A DNA stretch of 64,000 nucleotides from an uncultured Dehalococcoidia bacterium (GTDB lineage Bacteria > Chloroflexota > Dehalococcoidia > Lucifugimonadales > UBA3495), in assembly GCA_958296225.1 (NCBI GenBank), contig OY282456.1, positions 868,001-932,000 of the forward strand, read 5' to 3'. Below the pieces are notes generated by a model. The model ran no database searches. It saw nothing but the letters and a program-made list of their open reading frames with translations, and had not been told where the DNA came from. This document shows positions 52,821 to 61,413 of this stretch, in pieces. The first letter of the stretch is position 1, and each line of letters opens with the position of its first letter. The translations under genes were made by a program, and so were the position numbers.

Positions 52821-53201
52821 CTACACCTTTCCAATCGCCGGCGTCACTGCCATCAGCAAGTCCTCTTGCGGAATAAGCCGCCGGTCTATTGGATCAACGA
52901 CCAGCCCCAAATCCTCCAGCGTCGTCGCACCCATCAGAAATTCGCCCTCCGGCCCGAAGGCGACCCGCGCTACCGCGTTGCGGCCGGCGGCGGAAAACCG
53001 GGCCCAGGCGGTTTGCAGCTCAATCCGCCGGCTATCGGCAACGCGGGCGAACCGGGTCTCAACCGGCTCAATTCCCAACTCGCGCAGCAAACTGCCCGGA
53101 AGCATAGAGTGCGTAGCTCCGGTATCAACCAGCGCATTGACGGTTGCGCCAGTATCCGCGAAAAGATTGCCCACCCACAAGTTCACGCTGAAGGTTCCCA
53201 T
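52821..53201 (-). CDS. Retropepsin-like aspartic protease, copy A2
   Basis: 126-aa protein, near-identical twin of 51355-51723, with DTGATHSMLP intact. It starts 36 bp after the enolase-superfamily stop codon and is probably transcribed from the same promoter. Confidence 0.68.
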   Translation of the reverse strand: MGTFSVNLWVGNLFADTGATVNALVDTGATHSMLPGSLLRELGIEPVETRFARVADSRRIELQTAWARFSAAGRNAVARVAFGPEGEFLMGATTLEDLGLVVDPIDRRLIPQEDLLMAVTPAIGKV

Positions 53202-53237
53202 ACCTTTGCCTCTCTGCCCCTTTTGGCTTCTGCTTTG

Positions 53238-54341
53238 TCAATAAACCTTGTACTCTTCCAGCACCGCCGCATCCAGATGCAGCCCCATTCCCGGCTCGGT
53301 GGGAGCGATGATTTCGCCATTATCCCATTCCGGCAGCACGCTGTTCAACTGATAATACACCGGGTCGCGTTCCTCTTCGAACACCTCTACAAACAGGCCG
53401 TGGGCGTGGGCCGGCAGCAATTGCACCGCCAGCTGCGGCTCTTCGTGGTGGGCCATGCGGATGCCCCGCATTTGCGCTGCGCCGGCGACCCGGCGCCATT
53501 CCGATATGCCGCCGCAGATGGCCGCGTCGATGTTCAGAATGTCCACCGCCTCGGTGTCCATCAGGCGCTGCCCGCCCCAGGAGCTGCTTTCGCCCTGGCC
53601 GGCGGCTACGGGGATGCCCGTCCGCAGGCGTACCTGGCGCATATCGTGGTCGGCGTTCTGCCAGCGGCAGGGTTCTTCCAGCCAGGCCAGGCCCAGCTCT
53701 TGGGCCGGCCCGGCGAACTCCAGCGCCTCGTCCAGCGTCCACGCCTGGTTGGCGTCGCACACGATGATAAAGTCGTCGCCCAGCGTATCGCGGATGGCGC
53801 GCACGCGCCGCAGGTCGTCGGCCACCGCTACGCCGCCCACCTTCAGCTTCACCCCGCCGATGCCGCGTTCCCGTTGGTGCAGCAAATCCTGCACCATATC
53901 CTCGGTATCCCGGCCTGGCACGTAGTAGGCGAACCGCACCACCGGCGCGCGCTCCGCGTAGCCGCCCAGCAGCGCGCGTACCGGCGTTCCCAGGAACTTG
54001 CCGGTGATGTCCCACAGCGCGATGTCGATGGCGGCCACGGCGCGCATTGCGATGGCCTTGTCCCCGACGTGGGGCGTCAGGGCAAACATTTTCTGCCAGC
54101 AGCGTTCAATCGCCGTCGGGTCTTCGCCCAGCACGGCATCCCGCATCGGCCCCACTACCAGGTCTTTCAGCAGGCGATAGCCCGTCCGCTCATCGCCGGA
54201 ATACACCTCGCTAACCAGCCCCGCGTCGGTATGCACGCGCACCACGATGGTGCAGCGCGAGTCAATCTGATACACGCTGCCGCTGAAACGGGTGCTCAGG
54301 GGAATACGAACAATGTCGGCTTCTACGTCGGTAATACGCAT
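53238..54341 (-). CDS. Enolase-superfamily enzyme (mandelate racemase/muconate lactonizing type)
   Basis: 367-aa metal-dependent enzyme that abstracts a proton alpha to a carboxylate. The N-terminal capping domain is followed by the barrel: GVKLKVGG (KxK acid/base lysine), FIIVCDANQAWT (metal Asp), LAWLEEP (metal Glu), GQGESS (third acidic ligand), and HHEEPQLAV near the end. The exact reaction (racemisation, dehydration or lactonisation) cannot be read. Such enzymes are greatly expanded in SAR202 genomes. The last 95 bp are copied at 51764-51858. Confidence 0.88.
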   Translation of the reverse strand: MRITDVEADIVRIPLSTRFSGSVYQIDSRCTIVVRVHTDAGLVSEVYSGDERTGYRLLKDLVVGPMRDAVLGEDPTAIERCWQKMFALTPHVGDKAIAMRAVAAIDIALWDITGKFLGTPVRALLGGYAERAPVVRFAYYVPGRDTEDMVQDLLHQRERGIGGVKLKVGGVAVADDLRRVRAIRDTLGDDFIIVCDANQAWTLDEALEFAGPAQELGLAWLEEPCRWQNADHDMRQVRLRTGIPVAAGQGESSSWGGQRLMDTEAVDILNIDAAICGGISEWRRVAGAAQMRGIRMAHHEEPQLAVQLLPAHAHGLFVEVFEEERDPVYYQLNSVLPEWDNGEIIAPTEPGMGLHLDAAVLEEYKVY

Positions 54342-54421
54342 CGTCGCGCTGCCTCCGGATCTGCAAATCTGGCGGCATTATACCCCTATGCCGCAGCCGG
54401 CCGGTCACCCTGGCAACCCGG

Positions 54422-56377
54422 TCACCGGGCAAAGGGAAACCCCGCTTGCCAGATTTCCCCATCGGCGGTGTACTGCCCCGTCTTGATACGCTCGATAGCG
54501 TAGTCCGGCAGTGACACGGACGCCAGACACTTGCCGTCGAATATCTTGCCGCGCCACTCAAAGCCGAAGTCCAGGTTATCGAAGCCGTGCTGCTGGCGCG
54601 GAGCCGGCAGGTCATTCACGTCGGCGGGGATGATGTGCAGAAAGAATGGCGCCTCCGTGTCGGCGGGGCGGCACGGCGCCTTGACGTAGTGCAGTTTGTC
54701 GCCATCACGATACACGTCAAAAACGGCAAGGGCTACCGGAACCCCGGATGCCAGCGACTGATACCGATGCAGCCTCGCCTCGGCGGTGGTAACCAGATAG
54801 AGTTTAGGGTTGCCGCCAGCAATGACCTGCTCAATGGAAAATTGCCCTACACCCTCGGCCGCTCTTTTCAGCGCCGAGTTGCCGAATATGGAAATGAACC
54901 AGACTTTGCTTGAGCCTCCACTGTGCGCCAGGGCCTCAGTGAACATTTCGCGGATACATTCTGCATCGGCAGGCTCCCAACAAATTATCTTTCCATAGTG
55001 GTAATTGTCCGGTTTATCCCTTTGGTAAAACTTCAGCCACGGTACTGAAAGCTCGTGTACATAAACCGCATCACCGTCCGGCGCGCTTTCATCCAGAACG
55101 GTGAGAATGGAGTCGATGGTGTCCGGGGCGCGGTAGGGACGGTTTTGCCATAAATCAACTACTACGGCCAGCGCTATCACGCCGGCGGAGACGGAGACGA
55201 AGACCAACGCCGGCGTCCGCCAGGCCCGTCGGATGAGCGCGCCCAGACTATTCGCCACCGAATGAAAGGCGATGCCGGCAGCCAGAAAAATAACCGGCCC
55301 CAGGTAGATATTATGACGAGTTTCCCCCAGCGGATATACCTGCGCTACGGCAGCGCCAATGGCGATGGCGACGGCAAGCAGGAACAGAACCATGATGGCC
55401 CGGCGGTGAACCATCCCGTCATTCCGGCGAAAGTCCACTGCGACCGCCAGCAGCAGCAGGGCCAACGCCCCAACTGCCACTAGCGCAACGACTTGCGGCA
55501 GATGATAGTCCAGCAGACTCCAAGTCCGCAAAACCGAAAATTCAAGAATCCCCACTACGTCATAATATGCACCGTGATAGTAAAATTCCCTCAGAAAGCC
55601 GTCGACAAACCAACCCTCCTCCCGCCATTGGTGTCGTAAGGTGACCTCGTAGCTGATGGCGCACCCCACCAGAAAGCACGCGCTCGGCCCGGCCAGATTA
55701 ATGCGCCGTTTCAGCCAATGCCAAATCCGTTCCCGGTGCGACTGCCGTTTCTGGCCGGGCAAAGTCGGAGGGGGGCAAATTACGGCTGCGCCAAGCACGG
55801 CGACGCCGAAAAGAACCAGGCCGTACTGCAGCAGCGGCGCCGCGAACAGGGCTGCGCCGAGCAGCGCTTTCCGCCCGTCCCGCAGATACCACAGCAGGCC
55901 GGCTATCATCAAAACGGCTACCAGCGCGTCAACGGAGTATTCGCGCGCACCCTGCGCGTGCGCTATCGCCGCGCCGGAAACCGTCGCCAGCAGGGCCGCC
56001 AGCAACGCCGCCCACCGACTGACCCCGGCGCGGGGCAGCAGAAACAGCAGCGCGGCGATGGTCAGCACGCTGGCCGCAAAGGGCACGGCGCGCACGCTGA
56101 CCCGCGAACTTTCTACTTTCTGAACCGCCCACAACACCAGCGGATACAGTATTGGCGAGGAATTATCGGTGCGGGTCTTTGGAATCACCTCTGAGAATGC
56201 GCCGCCGGAGTTGTTGGCGGCCACCGCTTCGTCAAACCGCAGGTAATGCTCCGGCAAGCCATAAAAACGCGCCGCCGCCGCCACGATAAGCAGGCCGATT
56301 GCGACGGCGCAGTACCAGCCGGCGCCCCGGCAGGCGGCGCGCCGGAGGTTGGGAAAAATCCTGTTTATCCTGTCCAT
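54422..56377 (-). CDS. GT-C-type membrane glycosyltransferase-like protein
   Basis: 651-aa integral membrane protein with about ten helices in the first 400 residues and a soluble C-terminal 230 residues. The first external loop has an acidic motif (HYLRFDEAVAANNS) like the catalytic DE of ArnT/PMT-type GT-C enzymes, followed by PILYPLVLWAVQ. It probably transfers a lipid-linked sugar, but donor and acceptor are unknown. It is transcribed away from htpX. Confidence 0.65.
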   Translation of the reverse strand: MDRINRIFPNLRRAACRGAGWYCAVAIGLLIVAAAARFYGLPEHYLRFDEAVAANNSGGAFSEVIPKTRTDNSSPILYPLVLWAVQKVESSRVSVRAVPFAASVLTIAALLFLLPRAGVSRWAALLAALLATVSGAAIAHAQGAREYSVDALVAVLMIAGLLWYLRDGRKALLGAALFAAPLLQYGLVLFGVAVLGAAVICPPPTLPGQKRQSHRERIWHWLKRRINLAGPSACFLVGCAISYEVTLRHQWREEGWFVDGFLREFYYHGAYYDVVGILEFSVLRTWSLLDYHLPQVVALVAVGALALLLLAVAVDFRRNDGMVHRRAIMVLFLLAVAIAIGAAVAQVYPLGETRHNIYLGPVIFLAAGIAFHSVANSLGALIRRAWRTPALVFVSVSAGVIALAVVVDLWQNRPYRAPDTIDSILTVLDESAPDGDAVYVHELSVPWLKFYQRDKPDNYHYGKIICWEPADAECIREMFTEALAHSGGSSKVWFISIFGNSALKRAAEGVGQFSIEQVIAGGNPKLYLVTTAEARLHRYQSLASGVPVALAVFDVYRDGDKLHYVKAPCRPADTEAPFFLHIIPADVNDLPAPRQQHGFDNLDFGFEWRGKIFDGKCLASVSLPDYAIERIKTGQYTADGEIWQAGFPFAR

Positions 56378-56408
56378 TGCTGTAAAGATAACACCGGCCG
56401 GCGGGCGA

Positions 56409-56417
56409 TGATATAAT
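56409..56417 (+). promoter_or_regulatory. Extended -10 promoter of htpX
   Basis: TGATATAAT, a consensus extended -10, 58 nt before ATG 56476. No recognisable -35. Confidence 0.55.
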
Positions 56418-56475
56418 TAGGATACAGCCCTGCAATCATTCGCGGCGCCCCGTCTTGCCGCCGGAGTTGACCCTT

Positions 56476-57399
56476 ATGAACACGGTAAAAACCTTTTTCC
56501 TGCTCATGGTATTGACCGGGATGCTGCTGCTCATCGGCGGCGCGGCAGGCGGCCAGACGGGTATCATCATCGCCGTAATTATTGCTCTGGCGCTGAACTT
56601 CGGCGCCTATTGGTTCAGCGATAAAATCGCCCTCAGCATGGCCCACGCCCGGCCGGTGACGCCGGAGGAAGACCCCGAGCTGTTCCGCCTGGTAGAAGAG
56701 CAGGCCCGCCTGGCCAATATGCCGATGCCCAAAGTCTATGAAATTGACACCGATTCGCCCAACGCCTTCGCCACGGGCCGCAACCCGAAAAACGCCGCCG
56801 TCGCCGTAACCACCGGCATCCGCCGCATCCTCACCCGCGAGGAACTGGCCGGCGTGATGGCCCACGAAATGGCCCACGTCGGCAACCGCGATACGCTGAT
56901 AATGGCCGTGGTCGCCACCATCGCCGGCGCCATCTCCATGCTGGCGTTCATGGCCCAGATTACCGCCATTTTCGGCAGTTTCGGCGGCCACAGCGACGAT
57001 GACGACAACGGCGGCGGCAACATCATCAGCCTGCTTATCATCGCCATCGTAATGCCCATCGCGGCCACCGTCATCCGCATGGCCATCTCCCGCGCCCGCG
57101 AGTTCCAGGCCGACACCACCGGCGCCCACAACTGCGGCGACCCGGAGGCCCTGGCCCGCGCCCTGGAAAAACTGGAAATGGGCGCCGAAGTCCGCCCCAT
57201 GAAGGTGAACGAAGCCGCCTCCCACCTCTTCATCGTCAACCCGCTCAGTGGCGGTTCTATGGCCCGCCTCTTCTCCACCCACCCGCCCATTGAGGAGCGG
57301 GTGCGCCGGCTGCGCGAAATGACGATACGACCCAACTACGAAACGCTGGACCGCCGCAACTACGATATGCCCGATAGCAACGACCGCCCTAATTTCTAA
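56476..57399 (+). CDS. htpX: Zinc metalloprotease HtpX
   Basis: 307-aa membrane M48 protease for quality control of membrane proteins. Two N-terminal helices, then HEMAH at 130-134 (zinc site) with GVMAHEMAHVGNRD, two more helices, and the third ligand in SRAREFQADTTGA. The motif FSTHPPIEERVRRLREM near the end is typical. ATG 56476 is close to GGAG. It is followed after 27 nt by the MNT-HEPN genes. Confidence 0.93.
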   Translation: MNTVKTFFLLMVLTGMLLLIGGAAGGQTGIIIAVIIALALNFGAYWFSDKIALSMAHARPVTPEEDPELFRLVEEQARLANMPMPKVYEIDTDSPNAFATGRNPKNAAVAVTTGIRRILTREELAGVMAHEMAHVGNRDTLIMAVVATIAGAISMLAFMAQITAIFGSFGGHSDDDDNGGGNIISLLIIAIVMPIAATVIRMAISRAREFQADTTGAHNCGDPEALARALEKLEMGAEVRPMKVNEAASHLFIVNPLSGGSMARLFSTHPPIEERVRRLREMTIRPNYETLDRRNYDMPDSNDRPNF

Positions 57400-57426
57400 A
57401 CCGCCGCCGCCGCTCCGAGCAGGAAA

Positions 57427-58248
57427 ATGACCACTGCCGTCAACCATAAGCTGGCCGACCCCAAAGCCGTTGCGGTAGCGCGGGCCGTGCAGGATGCCGC
57501 GCCCCAAGAGGCCGTCGTCATCCTTTTCGGCTCCCGCGCCCGGGGGGATTACAACGCGCGGTCAGACGTCGACCTGATGATGCTGGTGCCGGCTCGCGAG
57601 GGTTACCACAACGCCTGGGCCGCCGTTTCCGAAACCGCCCGCGCGGCGGCGCAACGGGAATACGGGTTCGCAATGCCGGTGGACGTGGTGCAGCTGGACC
57701 ACCCCCGTTTTCGACGGGGCCGCCGCGCCGTCAACCACGTTGCCTACGACATCATCCGAGACGGTATTCCAATGACCCAAATCCCATTCTCCGCCATTGA
57801 CCCGGATTCCGACGGCGACGACGGCTACCCCGACAACTGGCCCGACATTGTCGAACGCCTTAGAGACGCGCTAGATTCATTTCGTCATATGCGCTACGAC
57901 CTGGCGGACGGCGCCGAGAAATACCTCGGCCGCAATGCCCACGAAACGCTGGAGCATTCCTACAAAGCCCTCATATCAGCGTTGGGAGTAGCCTATCCCC
58001 GCACCCACAGCCTGCGGGAACTGGAGGCGGTACTGGATCAGCTTAGCGAAAGGCACGGCATCCATATTCCCCCCAGCTCCGATTGGCTCAGCAACTTCAT
58101 AGGCGGAGAGCGCTACGCCGCTCCATCGCCCTTGACGGTATCGCAGCAAGAGTTCTTTGACCAGGTGGAGCAGGTCAAAGACGCCATCATCGCCCGCGTC
58201 TATGAAATAACCGGCACAACTGCCGCTGATTTGCGACACGGCGAATAG
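57427..58248 (+). CDS. Nucleotidyltransferase-HEPN fusion protein, copy 1
   Basis: 273-aa protein: N-terminal pol-beta nucleotidyltransferase domain with FGSRARGDYNARSDVDLMMLV (GS...DxD, about 35-55) and C-terminal HEPN domain from about 145 (KYLGRNAHETLEHSYKALISALGVAYPRTHSLRELE). In contrast to the two-gene pair at 2818-3542, both domains are in one chain. The R-x4-H RNase motif is not obvious, so it may be a modifying rather than a cleaving enzyme. Duplicated immediately downstream. Confidence 0.78.
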   Translation: MTTAVNHKLADPKAVAVARAVQDAAPQEAVVILFGSRARGDYNARSDVDLMMLVPAREGYHNAWAAVSETARAAAQREYGFAMPVDVVQLDHPRFRRGRRAVNHVAYDIIRDGIPMTQIPFSAIDPDSDGDDGYPDNWPDIVERLRDALDSFRHMRYDLADGAEKYLGRNAHETLEHSYKALISALGVAYPRTHSLRELEAVLDQLSERHGIHIPPSSDWLSNFIGGERYAAPSPLTVSQQEFFDQVEQVKDAIIARVYEITGTTAADLRHGE

Positions 58249-58291
58249 CGGCGGCGGTCCGAAAAACCGCCGCGGCCGCTCCGAGCAAGTA

Positions 58292-59101
58292 ATGACCACT
58301 GCCGTCAACTATAAGCTGGCCGACCCCAAAGCCGTTGCGGTAGCGCGGGCCGTGCAGGATGCCGCGCCCCAAGGGGCCGTCGTCATCCTTTTCGGCTCCC
58401 GCGCTCGGGGGGATTACAACGCGCGGTCAGACGTTGACCTGATGATGCTGGTGCCGGCTCGCGAGGGTTACTACAACGCCTGTGCCGCCGTTTCCGAAAC
58501 CGCCCGCGCGGCGGCGCAACGGGAATACGGGTTCGCAATGCCGGTGGACGTGGTGCAGCTGGACCACCCCCGTTTTCGACGGGGCCGCCGCGCCGTCAAC
58601 CACGTTGCCTACGACATCATCCGAGACGGTATTCCAATGACCCAAATCCCATTCTCCGCCATTGACCCGGATTCCGACGGCGACGACGGCTACCCTGACA
58701 ACTGGCCCGACACCAGCGAACGCCTCCGGGATGCTTTGCGGGCTTTCGGATATATGCGCTACGACCTGGCGGACGGCGCCGAGAAATACCTCGGCCGCAA
58801 TGCCCACGAAACGCTGGAGCATTGCTACAAGGCCCTCATATCAGCGTTGGGAGTAGCCTATCCCCGCACCCACAGCCTGCGGGAACTGGAGGCGGTACTG
58901 GATCAGCTTAGCGAAAGGCACGGTATCCATATTCCACCCAGCTCCGATTGGCTCAGCAACTTCATAGGCGGAGAGCGCTACGCGGCTCCATCGCCCTTGA
59001 CGGTATCGCATCAAGAGTTCTTTGACCAGGTGGAGCAGGTCAAAGACGCCATCATCGCCCGCGTCTATGAAATCACCGGCACGACCGAGACCGACCTTTA
59101 G
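58292..59101 (+). CDS. Nucleotidyltransferase-HEPN fusion protein, copy 2
   Basis: 269-aa near-identical copy, offset by 865 bp from copy 1. Differences cluster around residues 140-155 (DTSERLRDALRAFGYMRY versus DIVERLRDALDSFRHMRY) and at the C-terminus (TETDL). Active-site residues are unchanged. The few clustered changes suggest a recent tandem duplication plus a small conversion tract or fast change. Confidence 0.78.
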   Translation: MTTAVNYKLADPKAVAVARAVQDAAPQGAVVILFGSRARGDYNARSDVDLMMLVPAREGYYNACAAVSETARAAAQREYGFAMPVDVVQLDHPRFRRGRRAVNHVAYDIIRDGIPMTQIPFSAIDPDSDGDDGYPDNWPDTSERLRDALRAFGYMRYDLADGAEKYLGRNAHETLEHCYKALISALGVAYPRTHSLRELEAVLDQLSERHGIHIPPSSDWLSNFIGGERYAAPSPLTVSHQEFFDQVEQVKDAIIARVYEITGTTETDL

Positions 59102-59424
59102 CCCAGTGAATAAACGCGCCGCCATCCTCAAAGACAAGGACGACAGGACAGGGACGACGGGCCGGCCAGCGCCCCTTGCACGCTAACGGCAGTTCGCGCC
59201 GATGACGATACGACCCAGTTGCCAGCCGTGCTTATTCCACTGTGCAAAAGACATCCGATGATATGGATGCTGAAACCCGACAACGACGCGCCGCCGTCGT
59301 GATGGAAACCCTGGAGCGCAGCTGGTCTCCCCGGAGCCAAGCCGACCCGTTGGTCGTTCTATGGATTGCTGCGACCGCCACCGCCGCTACCGATTCGGAA
59401 CGCTACCGGATAATCGCCCGGCAT
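59102..59424. other. Intergenic region before tRNA cluster
   Basis: No supported gene. A 70-codon frame from GTG 59242 lacks a ribosome site and family features. A promoter for the tRNA cluster follows. Confidence 0.4.
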
Positions 59425-59455
59425 TTGACAGCACTTTCGGATTTTGTGTTATAAT
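59425..59455 (+). promoter_or_regulatory. Promoter of tRNA-Leu/Cys/Leu cluster
   Basis: Perfect TTGACA (59425-59430) and TATAAT (59450-59455) with a 19-bp spacer, 12 nt before the first tRNA. Confidence 0.7.
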
Positions 59456-59467
59456 AGCGCCATCCAA

Positions 59468-59554
59468 GCCGAGGTGGTGGAAATGGTAGACACGCGGTCT
59501 TGAGGGGGCCGTGGGCTTTCGCTCGTGTGGGTTCAAGTCCCGCCCTCGGCACCA
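59468..59554 (+). tRNA. tRNA-Leu (anticodon GAG)
   Basis: Class II tRNA. The acceptor GCCGAGG pairs with CCTCGGC, the anticodon arm is CGGTC-TTGAGGG-GGCCG, a long variable arm follows, and CCA is encoded. Confidence 0.92.
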
Positions 59555-59621
59555 ACCAATTGCCAGTGAAAAAGCGGGCAAACCCAATCAAAACAGCGAG
59601 TCGTAGAGGCAAATACAACGG

Positions 59622-59697
59622 GGCGACGTAGCCAAGTGGTTAAGGCGGAGGTCTGCAAAACCTCTATTCGGCGGTTCGAATCCGCCCGTCGCCTCCA
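59622..59697 (+). tRNA. tRNA-Cys (anticodon GCA)
   Basis: The acceptor GGCGACG pairs with CGTCGCC. The anticodon loop CTGCAAA gives GCA. The T arm is GGCGG-TTCGAAT-CCGCC, and CCA is encoded at 59695-59697. This is ordinary tRNA-Cys with a GCA anticodon and does not read UGA. Confidence 0.92.
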
Positions 59698-59800
59698 ATT
59701 TCCTGCCAATCAACACCGGCTGACCGGCTCAACAAATTCGCACTTCATCCTGCGCAGCGCTTTCGACGAAAAAGGCGTTGCGCGTTATTATTAGCTAAGT

Positions 59801-59887
59801 GCCGAGGTGGCGAAAAGGCAGACGCGGCGGACTTAAAATCCGCTACCTCCCAGAGGTGTGTGGGTTCGAGTCCCTCCCTCGGCACCA
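59801..59887 (+). tRNA. tRNA-Leu (anticodon TAA)
   Basis: Class II tRNA. The acceptor is GCCGAGG/CCTCGGC, the anticodon arm GCGGA-CTTAAAA-TCCGC, with a long variable arm and encoded CCA. The 230 bp after it contain nothing I can support. Confidence 0.93.
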
Positions 59888-60118
59888 ATTTCTCAAAAAG
59901 AGGCGATTGCAATCCCAGCTTAAGCATCAAGAAAGGCCGTACCGCCCGCAAACACGCTGTGATGTGGGACAAATTCACAGCAGGCAACGGTACTTGACAG
60001 AGCGGTACGGCTTCAAACGCGCCCAGCGACAATAATGACAGGTGGCTCCGGGTATCCAGTCACGGCGGCCGGCTGACCACCGTATCGGCCTGAATTTCCA
60101 AAGGTTCGCAACAAAGCG

Positions 60119-60253
60119 TGGAGAATGGGTTTTGCAAGTTCAAGGAATGGCGGGGCGTAGCGACGCGGTATGCCAAAAACGCGGCGTCGTACCAAGCGAT
60201 TTGCCAGATACGGGCCTTGGGGCTCCGGGCCAAAATAATTTGACGACACGCCC
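60119..60253 (+). pseudogene. IS5-type remnant (3' end of orfB and right inverted repeat)
   Basis: 135 bp translating to VENGFCKFKEWRGVATRYA, followed by KNAASYQAICQIRALGLRAKII, almost the same as the last 43 residues of orfB at 8827. The terminal repeat AATTTGACGACACGCCC differs by one base, and TA follows. The rest of the element is gone. Confidence 0.8.
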
Positions 60254-60256
60254 TAC

Positions 60257-60765
60257 GGAACTCCCACCCTCAAGTGGGATGATGGCTTGGCGTTCATCGC
60301 CAGGGCGCACAGCGAAGATATGACGAACCGCGATTATTTCAGCCACGACACCCCAGAAGGACTAGACCCTACCGACCGGTTGCATCGAGCAGGATTGAGT
60401 TGCCGAAAAGGGTACCGCTACGGGATCACCAAGAACATCGCTATCGAGAAATCCCTCGGCGATTTGGAACGGACAGCGGCTTCAGCTGCGCAAGATTGGA
60501 TCCATAGTGTAGGTCATCGACGAAACCCGTTGCACCGAGACCATTCCACGACAGGGGTCGACGCGTCCTATGGGACTTGGCGCGGCTATAAGGCCGGCAG
60601 CGTTGCAATTCAGGTGGTTTGGTCCGTTTTTTACAGCGATGGACAGGATTTTTCCGATTGAGATATGGTGGATTCCGGCTTGTGCCAGAATGACGGCAAG
60701 GTACGGTCACCCAAATTGCAACGCTACCCTATAAGGCCGTGCATCTGACGCAGGTGTTCTGCTGA
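60257..60765 (+). pseudogene. CAP (SCP/PR1-like) domain gene, broken at both ends
   Basis: The frame encodes a CAP domain fragment: LKWDDGLAFIARAHSEDM, NRDYFSHDTPEGLDPTDRL, NIAIEKS and GVDASYGTWRGYKA. The 5' end is lost at the IS5 remnant. The 3' end is interrupted by a MITE at 60596; removing it and one target copy restores GYKAVHLTQVFC-stop, a normal CAP-domain ending (TQ-F). Confidence 0.8.
60596..60728. repeat. 133-bp MITE inserted in CAP gene, with target duplication
   Basis: Ends GGCAGCGTTGCAATTCAGG and CCAAATTGCAACGCTACC are inverted repeats of the family (GCAATT variant). Flanked by a perfect direct repeat CTATAAGGCC (60586-60595 and 60729-60738; 9 or 10 bp). No gene inside. Confidence 0.85.
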
Positions 60766-60953
60766 CCCTACACTGTACTGCCTTGTCGTCGTCCCATCGC
60801 ACAGCCGCGCCTTGGGCTGCGACCTCCGCCCGTCGTTCTGGTGTCAGTGCGGCGGCCCTCGCCTTTCTGCCCTTTTGCCTGCCGCGCGTCGATGTGCGCC
60901 GGCTCTGGCTGCAATTCTTCCTCGGTCTCACTGGTCGTTATCTTGGCGACCAT
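60764..60953 (-). pseudogene. Small KGG-like basic protein gene, frameshifted
   Basis: Two minus-strand frames join to give MVAKITTSETEEELQPEP and then KARAAALTPERRAEVAAQ, AAVRW, similar to small basic proteins ending LTPERRxEIAxxAAxARW. A one-base change near the AAAAGGG runs at about 60865-60880 would be needed. Weak case. Confidence 0.25.
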
Positions 60954-61042
60954 AGCGGCGCATCTCATCACATCTACGGCATTCTCAACTTGCGCGGTGT
61001 TTATGTACAGTCAAGCCAAACTCGGTTTTCGGAGGTGAGGCG

Positions 61043-61330
61043 ATGGCCAGCGCCCGCGTTTAGCGCCACGCTGTCCGCGGCCCGGATTGCGGCGCCCACC
61101 GGATGCGTCGGGACGGCTATTCCCGGCGCAGCTCACGGATTTACCAGCGCGGCGACGGTCAGGGTGGGGCGGTGAACTGGAACGAGGGGCTGCATTCGGT
61201 GTGGCGTGGGAAGTGGCACCGGCTGGTGCGGCGGACGAAGGGCGACACAAAAAGTTTAGCGATGCTGGTGTATTCGCTGGCGTTGGTTTGCTGGCATCGC
61301 TGGGCCAAATTCAATTTCAGCGCAAGTTGA
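61043..61330 (+). pseudogene. IS1-like transposase remnant
   Basis: Reading from ATG 61043 (after GGAGGTGAGG): MASARV, TAG, RHAVRGPDCGAHRMRRDGYSRR, like an IS1 InsA zinc ribbon. It runs directly into NEGLHSVWRGKWHRLVRRTKG and DTKSLAMLVYSLALV, like an InsB C-terminus. The middle is deleted and one in-frame TAG is present. Confidence 0.45.
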
Positions 61331-61413
61331 GAACCCCCACAGCACACCCGGCTTGCGCCGCACCCATTCTATCGTTATCCTTACCCTCAAACACCGCATC
61401 GGAGACTTGCAAA

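Larger units (their letters stand above)
50390..53332. repeat. Tandem duplication, unit about 1.47 kb
   Basis: The order enolase 3' end - protease A - hypothetical - protease B - PD-(D/E)XK 5' part occurs twice in a row, with the junction near 51858. Ends of the unit (enolase tail, protease A) are almost identical between copies, while the middle two genes are strongly diverged. Confidence 0.72.
57427..59101 (+). repeat. Tandem gene duplication (period 865 bp)
   Basis: The two MNT-HEPN genes and their upstream 25 bp form a direct repeat. Nucleotide identity is very high except for about 40 bp around 57850-57890 versus 58715-58755. Confidence 0.8.

Noticed and set aside
59242..59454. 70-aa gene before the tRNA cluster
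   Set aside because: GTG start without ribosome site, no motif, and it overlaps the tRNA promoter.
59622..59697. tRNA-Sec (selC) candidate in the tRNA cluster
   Set aside because: All six tRNAs have ordinary anticodons (CGC, CCT, GGA, GAG, GCA, TAA); none is UCA with an extended acceptor stem.
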